Part shown: one piece after another, positions 6,156 through 16,599 of the stretch
Position numbering within the stretch: position 1 is the stretch's first letter
How the letters are laid out: each line of letters starts with the position of its first letter
Assembly (NCBI GenBank): GCA_030841245.1
Contig: JAVEDG010000367.1
Location: forward strand, 1 to 16,599
DNA: 16,599 bases
DNA from: Actinomycetota bacterium
GTDB lineage: Bacteria; Actinomycetota; Actinomycetes; JACCUZ01
Reading direction: 5' to 3'
The notes under the pieces: generated by a model
Told to the model about the DNA's origin: nothing
Database searches by the model: none
The model's input: the letters and a program-made list of their open reading frames with translations, nothing else
Program-made: the position numbers and the translations under genes

Positions 6156-6740
6156 ATGACCCTGATGGCCCACATCCGCGGTACCCAGCCCGATCACGCG
6201 CCGAGCCACGAGCCGGTGACCGTCACGGTCGCGCGCCGTGTCGCGCCCGGACGCGAGCACGAGTTCGAGGACTGGTACGACGGGATCATCGGCGCTGCCT
6301 GCCGGTACTCGGGCTTCCTCGGCGCCGGCATCCTGCGGCCGAACGACGCGGGCCAGGACTGGCATGTCGTCTACCGGTTCGCGGACGACGACTCCCTGCA
6401 GGCATGGGAGCGCTCCGAGGAGCGGGCGGAGTGGCTGGGCCGCGCCGACGAGTTCGTGGAGGAGACCGGCGTACGGCGGGTCAGCGGCCTCGAGACCTGG
6501 TTCGCGATGCCCGGCCGCACCGCTCCGGCGCCGCCGCGCTGGAAGATGGCGTTGGTGACACTGCTGGCGATCGTGCCGCTGGTGCTGCTGATGAACCTCT
6601 TCGTGCTGCCCCTGATCGCCGGCTGGGCGCTGATCCTCCGCGTGCTCGTGTTCTCGGGGACGTTGACCGGGCTGATGACCTGGGTCGTCATGCCCCGGAT
6701 GACGCGGCTGTTCCGCGGCTTCCTCTACCGACGTCGCTAG
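6156..6740 (+). CDS. Membrane-anchored antibiotic biosynthesis monooxygenase (ABM) domain protein
   Basis: The 194-residue protein has a soluble ABM-type ferredoxin-like domain at about residues 20-115. This has VTVTVARRVAPGREHEFEDWYDGIIGAACRYSGFLGAGILRP, WHVVYRFADDDSLQAWERSEER and WLGRADEF. It is followed by a short linker and a membrane hairpin of two helices (about 131-153 and 158-180) ending in a basic RLFRGFLYRRR tail. ABM domains are small heat-stable-type monooxygenases or haem-related proteins. The family is diverse and the substrate cannot be read from sequence. ABM proteins with this C-terminal membrane pair form a widespread uncharacterised group. It is the first gene of a plus-strand cassette, and the GNAT gene starts 10 bases after its stop. 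Confidence 0.8.
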   Translation: MTLMAHIRGTQPDHAPSHEPVTVTVARRVAPGREHEFEDWYDGIIGAACRYSGFLGAGILRPNDAGQDWHVVYRFADDDSLQAWERSEERAEWLGRADEFVEETGVRRVSGLETWFAMPGRTAPAPPRWKMALVTLLAIVPLVLLMNLFVLPLIAGWALILRVLVFSGTLTGLMTWVVMPRMTRLFRGFLYRRR

Positions 6741-6750
6741 CCCCGCTGCC

Positions 6751-7740
6751 GTGATCGTCCGGCCTGCGGTGGAACGGGACCTCCCTGCACTCACCGAGAT
6801 CTACAACCACTATGTGCGGACCAGCCACGCCACCTTCGACGTGCGCGAGCTCACCGTCGACGAGCGGCGGGAGTGGTTCGGTCACTACGCGGTCAGCGGG
6901 CCGCACCGGTTGCTCGTCGCCGAGGAGGACGGTCAGGTGCTCGGCTACGCGTCCAGCGGCCGCTTCCGGGCCAAGCCGTCCTACGGCACGTCGGTCGAGA
7001 CCACGGTCTACCGAGCACCGGACGCGCACGGTCGCGGCCTGGGCAGGCTGCTGATGGCCTCCCTGCTGGAGGCGCTGCGCGGCGAGGACCTGCACCGCGC
7101 CTACGCGGGCGTCGCGCTGCCCAACGACGCGTCGGAGCGGTTGCACCGGGGTCTCGGCTTCCGCGAGATCGGTGTCTACCACCAGGTCGGGCGCAAGTTC
7201 GGCCGCTGGTGGGACGTGCGGTGGTTCGAGCTGGCGCTGCCGTGGCGGCCGGGGGGCACGGCCGTCGAGGTCCGGCGGCCATCCGCTGCCGACGACGGCT
7301 TCGTCGAGACGACGCTGGCGTCGTCTTGGGGACCCGCCATGCAGGTCGCCGCCCACGGGGTGCTGTTCGATGCTGCTCAGCTGCCGGGGTACGTCGCGCT
7401 CGTCGACGGCGAGCCGGCCGGCGTGCTCACCTACCACGACGACGGCGACGAGCGGGAGGTCGTCACCGTCGATGCGGTACGCCGGGGTGTGGGTGTCGCG
7501 GCGGCGTTGCTCGCTGCAGCCGAGCGTGATGCACAGGTCGACGGGAAACGACGCCTGTGGCTCGTCACGACCAACGACAACACCTCTGCGCTTCGCGCCT
7601 ACCAGCGGGCGGGCTGGGAGCTCGTGGCGGTGCACCCAGGTGCGGTCGCCGACGCCCGCCGGCTCAAGCCGTCGATCCCGTTCGTCGGGCTGGGCGGGGT
7701 GCCGATCCGTGACGAGCTGGTGCTGGAGCGCCGGCTCTGA
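6751..7740 (+). CDS. Tandem GNAT acetyltransferase: phosphinothricin acetyltransferase-like domain fused to a second GNAT
   Basis: GNAT enzymes move an acetyl group from acetyl-CoA to an amine. This 329-residue protein holds two complete domains. Residues 1 to about 163 look like the PAT/Bar group (VRPAVERDLPALTEIYNHYVRTSHATFDVRELTVDERREWF) with an acetyl-CoA loop at 93-100 (HGRGLGRL) and RLHRGLGFREIGVYHQVGRKF. Residues from about 172 form a second GNAT with a loop at 244-250 (RRGVGVA), TTNDNTSALRAYQRAGW (273-289) and a conserved tail LKPSIPFVGLGGVPIRDELVLE. The second half resembles stand-alone actinobacterial GNATs. The GTG start has no Shine-Dalgarno sequence and sits 10 bases after the ABM stop, suggesting coupling. 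Substrates of either domain are unknown; PAT-like sequence does not prove herbicide or drug acetylation. Confidence 0.85.
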   Translation: MIVRPAVERDLPALTEIYNHYVRTSHATFDVRELTVDERREWFGHYAVSGPHRLLVAEEDGQVLGYASSGRFRAKPSYGTSVETTVYRAPDAHGRGLGRLLMASLLEALRGEDLHRAYAGVALPNDASERLHRGLGFREIGVYHQVGRKFGRWWDVRWFELALPWRPGGTAVEVRRPSAADDGFVETTLASSWGPAMQVAAHGVLFDAAQLPGYVALVDGEPAGVLTYHDDGDEREVVTVDAVRRGVGVAAALLAAAERDAQVDGKRRLWLVTTNDNTSALRAYQRAGWELVAVHPGAVADARRLKPSIPFVGLGGVPIRDELVLERRL

Positions 7741-7787
7741 CCTGCCGACCGCGGCCGAATCGGCTCGCCGACGTCGGTGCCGGTCGT

Positions 7788-7793
7788 TACGGT
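7788..7793 (+). promoter_or_regulatory. -10 element of a possible leaderless promoter for the alpha/beta hydrolase
   Basis: TACGGT matches TANNNT. It ends five bases before an in-frame GTG (7799) and eight bases before ATG (7802), the spacing expected for a leaderless transcript. The 61-base gap before this gene has no ribosome binding site, which supports the idea. Confidence 0.42.
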
Positions 7794-7801
7794 TCGCGGT
7801 G

Positions 7802-8677
7802 ATGCCCACCTACACCGGAGCCGACTCGGCCCAGCTGCACTACGACGTGCTCGACCGCGCACGGGCGCAGTCGGACCCCTTGGTGCTGCTGGCCGGTGGC
7901 GCGGCGCGGCACCCGGCGTACCTCGGCGACCTGGGCGGGCTGGACACGACGTACCGGCTCGTCGTCCCGCACCTGCGTGGGGTGGGTGAGACACCGATGC
8001 CGGCCGACCCGACCCGTGGCTCGTTCTGGCGACAGGCCGAGGATGTCGAGCGGCTGCGCGAGCACCTCGGGCTGGACCGGCTGCTGCTCGCCGGGCACTC
8101 GGCGGGCAGCCGGATCGCCGTCAGCTACGCGGCGCAGTTCCCGGACCGGGTCGGCGCGCTGGTGCTGATCACCCCGCCGACTGCCTACCTGGTCGACGTG
8201 GAGCCGGACAGCGACGACCTCGTCGAGTCACGGATGCGCGATCCGGTGTTCGCCGCCGCCGCCGCGGCGATGGACGTCGACGTGTCCGACGGCACCGAGG
8301 ACACCTTCAACGAGTGGCAGCTCTCGGTGGCACCGGTGGGCTATGCCGCCTGGGGCAAGGCCGAGCAGTCGCACGCGGCCGAGGGCACCTATGTGTTCGA
8401 GGCGGCCAAGGCGTTCTTCTCGGTGGACCCGCCGACCGACGTGCGCGAACGGCTCGGCCGGGTCCGCGCGCCGGTCCTGGTCGTCGGGGGTGCGCAGGAC
8501 GTCATGCTCGGAGTCGCGCCGTTACGTGCCCTTGCCGAGCTGTTCCTGCTCGGGAGGCTCGCGGTGATCGAGGGAAGCGCGCACTACCCGTTCGTCGAGG
8601 CACCCGACGCCTTCGCCGGGATCGTGCGCGAGTTCCTCGACAAGGCCTTCGGCGTCGGGCAGGGTCTGGGCGCATGA
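7802..8677 (+). CDS. Alpha/beta-fold hydrolase
   Basis: The 291-residue protein is an alpha/beta hydrolase, related to the proline iminopeptidase/esterase group by its overall pattern. It has a visible catalytic triad: S100 in the nucleophile elbow GHSAGS, D233 in GGAQDV, and H261 in GSAHYPFVEAPDAF. The N-terminal half has LVLLAGGAARHPAYLGDL (oxyanion region) and LVVPHLRGVGETPMP, and a helical lid fills about residues 120-210. There is no signal peptide, so it is cytoplasmic. The start is ATG 7802 or GTG 7799 one codon earlier. Its TGA overlaps the ATG of the VOC gene (ATGA), so the two are coupled. The reaction (ester, amide or epoxide hydrolysis) cannot be told from sequence. Confidence 0.87.
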   Translation: MPTYTGADSAQLHYDVLDRARAQSDPLVLLAGGAARHPAYLGDLGGLDTTYRLVVPHLRGVGETPMPADPTRGSFWRQAEDVERLREHLGLDRLLLAGHSAGSRIAVSYAAQFPDRVGALVLITPPTAYLVDVEPDSDDLVESRMRDPVFAAAAAAMDVDVSDGTEDTFNEWQLSVAPVGYAAWGKAEQSHAAEGTYVFEAAKAFFSVDPPTDVRERLGRVRAPVLVVGGAQDVMLGVAPLRALAELFLLGRLAVIEGSAHYPFVEAPDAFAGIVREFLDKAFGVGQGLGA

Positions 8678-9078
8678 CGCTGCGCATCCAGGCCCTCTCC
8701 GTCGACACCACCGACCCGTCGCCGGTGGCACGGTTCTGGGAGCACGCGCTGGGCTGGCGGCGTACCTACGAGCAGGACGACGAGGTCGTGCTCGAACCGC
8801 CGGAGGGCAGCCGCGAGGACGGTGTCGTGCCCGACCTGCTGTTCCTGCGGGTGCCCGAGGGCAAGGCGGTCAAGAACCGGCTGCACCTCGACCTGCGACC
8901 CGAGGACCAGAGCGCCGAGGTGGAGCGGCTCGAGCAGCTCGGCGCCCGCCGGGTCTCCGTCGGGCAGGGCGACGGGGTGACCTGGGTGGTGATGGCCGAC
9001 CCCGACGGCAACGAGTTCTGCGTCCTGCGCGCCTTCACCCCCGAGGAGCTCGAATCGATCGGACCTGCCGCGAGATGA
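8674..9078 (+). CDS. VOC (glyoxalase/bleomycin-resistance fold) protein
   Basis: The 134-residue single-domain protein has the paired beta-alpha-beta3 pattern of the vicinal oxygen chelate fold, closest in look to the Glyoxalase_6-type group. It has LRIQALSVDTTDPSPVARFWEHALGWRR, NRLHLDLRPED with H71, and the C-terminal MADPDGNEFCVLRAF with E114. H71 and E114 sit where VOC enzymes often bind a metal. Members act as lyases, dioxygenases or drug-binding resistance proteins, and none can be chosen here. It overlaps both neighbours by four bases (ATGA at each end), which ties hydrolase, VOC and the small membrane protein into one transcript. Confidence 0.85.
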   Translation: MTLRIQALSVDTTDPSPVARFWEHALGWRRTYEQDDEVVLEPPEGSREDGVVPDLLFLRVPEGKAVKNRLHLDLRPEDQSAEVERLEQLGARRVSVGQGDGVTWVVMADPDGNEFCVLRAFTPEELESIGPAAR

Positions 9079-9260
9079 CCCGCGCGGGCCGGAGGAGGCT
9101 GTTTCTGGCTGGTTTTCTCGTGGCCGTAGGCGGGCTGCGGCTGGCGGCGTACGCCGGGACGCCGACCTGGCTCGTGGTGGCGGGCGCGTCGGTCCTGCTG
9201 GCGGTCCTTGTCGCCGCGATGGTCGCGCAGTGGCGGCAGGCCCGTCCCCGCCGGGGCTGA
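9075..9260 (+). CDS. Small two-helix membrane protein, unknown function
   Basis: The 61-residue protein has a basic N-terminus (MTRAGRRR), two hydrophobic stretches (about 9-28 and 31-52) and a basic end (QWRQARPRRG). This predicts a hairpin in the membrane with both ends in the cytoplasm. I do not recognise a family. Its ATG overlaps the VOC stop (ATGA), which supports real translation. It converges on lhr, with only 10 bases between the two stop codons. Confidence 0.6.
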   Translation: MTRAGRRRLFLAGFLVAVGGLRLAAYAGTPTWLVVAGASVLLAVLVAAMVAQWRQARPRRG

Positions 9261-9270
9261 CTCCGAGCGC

Positions 9271-13887
<4,617 letters not shown>

Positions 13888-13893
13888 CGGGCC

Positions 13894-13916
13894 ATTCTCG
13901 TCCCCTGGACCGACAG
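13894..13916 (-). promoter_or_regulatory. Candidate DNA-damage (RecA-independent, PafBC-type) promoter of lhr
   Basis: Reading the minus strand, CTGTCGGTC (13916-13908), exactly eight bases, then GAGAAT (13899-13894) resembles the mycobacterial RecA-independent damage promoter TTGTCRGTG-N8-TAN3T. Seven of nine -35 bases match, the spacing is exact, and two of three fixed -10 bases match. GAGAAT ends six bases before GTG 13887, so the mRNA would be leaderless. The match is by eye from a recalled consensus. Confidence 0.45.
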
Positions 13917-13946
13917 ATCGCTCGGCGCGGGCCTCTCTCGGCGTCC

Positions 13947-14031
13947 CTGACTGGCGCGAACTGGCTGCGTGATGGTCCTGACCGGCGCGAACTGGCTGCC
14001 CTGGCGGCCCGGAGCCGACCAGCTCGCGCCA
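13947..14031. repeat. Two-copy direct repeat plus an inverted third copy between lhr and the ABC operon
   Basis: A 22-base unit at 13947-13968 recurs at 13978-13999 with one mismatch, a 31-base period. Both copies contain GGCGCGAACTGGC. At 14017-14031 the minus strand reads TGGCGCGAGCTGGTC, a diverged inverted copy. The array lies between the divergent lhr and ABC promoters and outside both preferred coding starts. It could be an operator array, a transcript structure or a small dispersed repeat. Confidence 0.75.
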
Positions 14032-14063
14032 CTCGACGCACCGCAACACGGTCGCAATCTCCG

Positions 14064-14094
14064 TTGCAGCAGTGTCCCCGCTGCCGGTTATGGT
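14064..14094 (+). promoter_or_regulatory. Promoter of the ABC exporter operon, probably leaderless
   Basis: TTGCAG (14064-14069) and TATGGT (14089-14094) form a -35/-10 pair with a long 19-base spacer. TATGGT matches TANNNT well and ends seven bases before ATG 14102, so transcription should start at or beside the codon. There is no Shine-Dalgarno sequence, which fits a leaderless mRNA. Confidence 0.5.
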
Positions 14095-14101
14095 CAGTCA
14101 G

Positions 14102-15076
14102 ATGCCCGCGCAACCGTCGACCGGCGACCCGTTGATCACGGCCCGTGGCCTGGTGAAGCGGTTCGGCGACTTCACCGCGGTCGACGGGATCGACGTCGAC
14201 GTCCACCGCGGCGAGGCCTTCGGGTTCCTGGGCCCGAACGGTGCCGGGAAGTCCTCGACGATGCGCATGGTGGGCGCGGTGTCGCCGGTCACCGAGGGGA
14301 CGCTGCGCATCCTCGGCATGGACCCGGCCGTCGAGGGGCCGGCGATCCGGGCCCGCCTCGGCGTGTGCCCGCAGGAGGACACCCTCGACGTCGAGCTCAC
14401 GGTGCGGGAGAACCTGCTGGTCTACGGCCGATACTTCGGGCTGGCCAAGGACGTCATCGCTGAGCGGACCCAGGCCCTGCTGGAGTTCGTCCAGCTCGCC
14501 GAGCGGGCCGAGAGCAAGGTCGAGCCCCTCTCCGGCGGCATGAAGCGGCGGCTGACCATCGCGCGCTCCCTGATCAACCAGCCCGACATCCTGCTGCTCG
14601 ACGAGCCCACCACCGGGCTGGACCCGCAGGCCCGTCACGTGGTGTGGGACCGGTTGTTCCGGCTCAAGCAGCAGGGCGTCACGCTCGTGTTGACGACGCA
14701 CTACATGGACGAGGCCGAGCAGCTCTGCGACCGGCTCGTCGTGATGGACGCCGGGAAGATCGCAGCCGAGGGCTCTCCGCTCGAGCTGATCCGTGAGTGG
14801 TCCACCCGCGAGGTCGTCGAGCTGCGGTTCCCCGTCGACGAGACCGAGGACGCCGGGGCCAAGATCGAGGCGCTGGCGGCCAGCGAGGCGTCGCTCGCCC
14901 AGCTCGTCGCGCGCGTCGAGATCCTGCCCGACCGCGTGCTGCTGTACGCCGAGTCCGGGGACGACGCCTCGGCCGAGATCCACCGACTCGGCGTCACCGC
15001 GCTGTCCGTGCTGGTCCGGCGCAGCACGCTGGAGGACGTGTTCCTGCGGCTGACCGGTCGGACCCTGGTCGACTGA
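14102..15076 (+). CDS. ABC exporter ATP-binding protein (NodI/DrrA-like)
   Basis: The 324-residue ATPase would power the two ABC-2 permeases that follow. It has all nucleotide-binding motifs: Walker A GPNGAGKS (44-51), CPQED (Q-loop), signature LSGGM (143-147), Walker B ILLLDE (ending E168) with TTGLDP, and the H-loop H200 in LTTHYMDEAEQL. A C-terminal domain (about 230-320) ends STLEDVFLRLTGRTL, as in DrrA/NodI-type proteins. These families export drugs, lipids or lipo-oligosaccharides, and the cargo here is unknown. I chose ATG 14102 because TATGGT seven bases before it looks like a leaderless -10. An upstream in-frame GTG at 14072 would place that promoter inside the gene. Its TGA overlaps the next ATG (TGATG), showing tight coupling. 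Confidence 0.9.
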   Translation: MPAQPSTGDPLITARGLVKRFGDFTAVDGIDVDVHRGEAFGFLGPNGAGKSSTMRMVGAVSPVTEGTLRILGMDPAVEGPAIRARLGVCPQEDTLDVELTVRENLLVYGRYFGLAKDVIAERTQALLEFVQLAERAESKVEPLSGGMKRRLTIARSLINQPDILLLDEPTTGLDPQARHVVWDRLFRLKQQGVTLVLTTHYMDEAEQLCDRLVVMDAGKIAAEGSPLELIREWSTREVVELRFPVDETEDAGAKIEALAASEASLAQLVARVEILPDRVLLYAESGDDASAEIHRLGVTALSVLVRRSTLEDVFLRLTGRTLVD

Positions 15077-15903
15077 TGGCGCTCCTCGACACCGCGCGCC
15101 CGCCGGCCGTTCCGGGCCGGCCGCCGACGTCCGAGCTGGTGCTGCGGGCCTTCGCGTTCTGGATCACGCAGTACCGCCGTACCTGGCGAGGCACGGCCAT
15201 CTCCACCGTGCTGGAACCGGTGGGGTTCCTCGCGGCGATGGGCGTCGGGCTCGGCGCGCTCGTCAACCAGCACCATGGCACGTCCTCGGTTGCTGGCGCT
15301 GGCTACCTCGAGTTCATCGCGCCGGGGCTGCTCGCGGCCTCGGCGATGCAGGCCGCGTCGTTCGAGTCCACCTACCCGGTGATGGGCGCGATCAAGTGGA
15401 ACAAGCAGTACCACGCGATGCTCGCCACGCCGCTGCGGGTGGTCGACGCCCTGGCGGGCCACCTGCTCTTCGTGCTGATGCGGCTCACCATCACGTGCCT
15501 GGTGTTCCTCGGTGTGATGCTCGCCTTCGGCGCCGTCGAGTCGCCATGGGCGTTCGCGGCGCTGCCGGTCGCCGTGCTCACCGGGATGGCCTACGCCACC
15601 CCGATCTTCGCCTTCGCGGCGACCCGCGAGAACGACTCGGGCTTCGCGATGCTGTTCCGCTTCGGCATCGTGCCGATGTTCCTGTTCTCCGGCACGTTCT
15701 TCCCGGTCTCCCAGCTGCCCGGCTGGATGCAGCCGATCGCCTGGGCGGTGCCGCTCTGGCACGGCGTGGACCTCTGCCGTGACCTCGTCTTCGGCACCGC
15801 GACGTGGGGTCCTGCCCTCGTGCACGTCGGCTACCTCGCGTTGTGGGTCGCGGTCTCGTTCGTCGTCGCGCTGCGGATGTTCTCGAAGCGGCTGGTGAGC
15901 TGA
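15076..15903 (+). CDS. ABC-2 type exporter permease, first subunit
   Basis: The 275-residue membrane protein has about six helices: AISTVLEPVGFLAAMGVGLGALV (about 43-65), FIAPGLLAASAMQAASF, LLFVLMRLTITCLVFLGVML, FAALPVAVLTGMAYATPIFAF, LFRFGIVPMFLFSGTFFPV, and a last helix near VHVGYLALWVAVSFVVAL. The stretch KWNKQYHAMLATPLRVVDAL after helix two and the LFSGTFFPVSQLPGWMQPIAWAVPLWHGVDL segment are typical of NodJ/DrrB-type ABC2_membrane proteins. Its start overlaps the ATPase stop (TGATG), and its own stop overlaps the next ATG the same way. It forms the channel with the second permease. The cargo is unknown. Confidence 0.9.
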   Translation: MALLDTARPPAVPGRPPTSELVLRAFAFWITQYRRTWRGTAISTVLEPVGFLAAMGVGLGALVNQHHGTSSVAGAGYLEFIAPGLLAASAMQAASFESTYPVMGAIKWNKQYHAMLATPLRVVDALAGHLLFVLMRLTITCLVFLGVMLAFGAVESPWAFAALPVAVLTGMAYATPIFAFAATRENDSGFAMLFRFGIVPMFLFSGTFFPVSQLPGWMQPIAWAVPLWHGVDLCRDLVFGTATWGPALVHVGYLALWVAVSFVVALRMFSKRLVS

Positions 15904-16599
15904 TGTCGACGCCCACAATCCCGACACTGCCGCTGCGCGTCGTGCCACCGGGGACGGCGAGCCGGTTGCTGCGCAGCCGTCGGTCGCGCTACCTCATCGA
16001 GCGCAACGTGCGGGTCTACCGCAGCGCCTGGGCGATGCTGATCTCCGGCATCTTCGAGCCGGTCTTCTACCTGTTCTCCATCGGCGTCGGCGTGTCCAAG
16101 CTGGTCGGCGACGTGGAGGTGTCGGGACATCTGGTCAGCTACACGGCGTTCATCGCTCCCGCCATGCTCGCGTCCAGCGCGATGAACGGGTCGATGGCCG
16201 ACGCCATCTTCAACCTGTTCTTCAAGCTCAAGTACCTGAAGATGTACGACGCCGTGCTGGCCACACCCATGACGCCGTTCGACATCGCCGTCGGCGAGAT
16301 CGGCTGGGCGTTGATGCGCGGCTCCTTCTACTCCTCGGTGTTCCTCGCCGTCATGCTGGTGATGGGTCTGGTGTCCTCGTGGTGGGCGCTGCTGGCGCTG
16401 CCGGCGGCAGTGCTCATAGGGTTCGCCTTCGCCGCCGTGGGAGCTGCGGCCACGACGTACATGCGCAGCTGGCAGGACTTCGAGTACGTCAACCTGTTCT
16501 CGTTGCCGATGTTTCTGTTCTCGGCGACGTTCTACCCGCTCTCGACGTACCCGACGTGGCTGCAGCACGTCGTCGTGTTCTCGCCGCTCTACCACGGTG
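15903..16599 (+). CDS. ABC-2 type exporter permease, second subunit (3' end outside the window)
   Basis: Translation from ATG 15903 gives 232 codons with no stop before the window ends. The part seen has the same fold as the first permease but clearly different sequence. A basic N-terminal stretch (RLLRSRRSRYLIERNVRVYRSAWAML) leads to helices near FEPVFYLFSIGVGVSKLV, FIAPAMLASSAMNGSM, SFYSSVFLAVMLVMGLV and LLALPAAVLIGFAFAAVGAAA. LFSLPMFLFSATFYPLSTYPTWLQ and PLYHG follow, which are NodJ-like. KLKYLKMYDAVLATPMTPFDIAVGE matches the cytoplasmic loop of the partner. By comparison with the first subunit, roughly 40-50 residues and one helix are missing at the end. The overlap with the previous stop (TGATG) supports one operon and a heterodimeric channel. 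Confidence 0.88.
   Translation, partial: MSTPTIPTLPLRVVPPGTASRLLRSRRSRYLIERNVRVYRSAWAMLISGIFEPVFYLFSIGVGVSKLVGDVEVSGHLVSYTAFIAPAMLASSAMNGSMADAIFNLFFKLKYLKMYDAVLATPMTPFDIAVGEIGWALMRGSFYSSVFLAVMLVMGLVSSWWALLALPAAVLIGFAFAAVGAAATTYMRSWQDFEYVNLFSLPMFLFSATFYPLSTYPTWLQHVVVFSPLYHG

Noticed and set aside
13888..14049. N-terminal extension of lhr to ATG 14049
   Set aside because: The added 54 residues lack family likeness, run across the intergenic repeats and would place the candidate lhr promoter inside the gene.
14072..14101. GTG 14072 as the start of the ABC ATPase
   Set aside because: It has no ribosome binding site and would put the good TATGGT -10 element within the coding region. ATG 14102 fits a leaderless start better.

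Overview
The window is about 16.6 kb of very GC-rich DNA, with strong third-position G/C bias, GTG and TTG starts and leaderless-looking promoters. It reads as chromosome of a high-GC Gram-positive actinomycete. The gene order ftsK / RodZ-like / rimO / pgsA / cinA / clgR is characteristic of that class. A Nocardioides-like (Propionibacteriales) or related host is my guess, at low confidence. There are no RNA genes, insertion sequences, CRISPR arrays or phage genes, and no gap between genes exceeds about 220 bp.

Region 1 (1-5265, plus strand) is a core cell-envelope and stress block. It holds the 3' end of the DNA translocase ftsK, a membrane-anchored RodZ-like HTH protein, the ribosomal protein S12 methylthiotransferase rimO, the CDP-alcohol phosphatidyltransferase pgsA, the CinA C-terminal amidohydrolase and the protease regulator clgR. 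rimO-pgsA-cinA are very tightly packed. clgR has its own leader with a strong ribosome binding site and a dyad. The block ends in a strong hairpin terminator at 5227-5265.

Region 2 (5289-14101) holds two DNA-repair genes on the minus strand, an endonuclease VIII-type glycosylase (nei2) and the large helicase lhr. They are separated by a plus-strand cassette (6156-9260) with five close-packed genes: a membrane-anchored ABM-domain protein, a double GNAT acetyltransferase, an alpha/beta hydrolase, a VOC/glyoxalase-like protein and a 61-residue membrane peptide. lhr and nei are neighbours in mycobacteria, so this cassette looks like a lineage-specific insertion into a repair pair. The lhr promoter resembles the RecA-independent (PafBC-type) DNA-damage promoter.

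Region 3 (14102-16599, plus strand) is a three-gene ABC-2 exporter operon (ATPase plus two different permeases, NodI/NodJ/DrrAB-like). It is divergent from lhr, its genes are translationally coupled by overlapping stop/start codons, and the last gene runs off the window. The lhr/ABC intergenic region carries a two-copy direct repeat plus an inverted third copy that none of the genes explain.

I see no radically new system. The most noteworthy items are the intergenic three-copy repeat, the damage-type lhr promoter, the cassette that splits lhr from nei2, the tandem acetyltransferase, and a ClgR that ends in the ssrA-like residues LAA.
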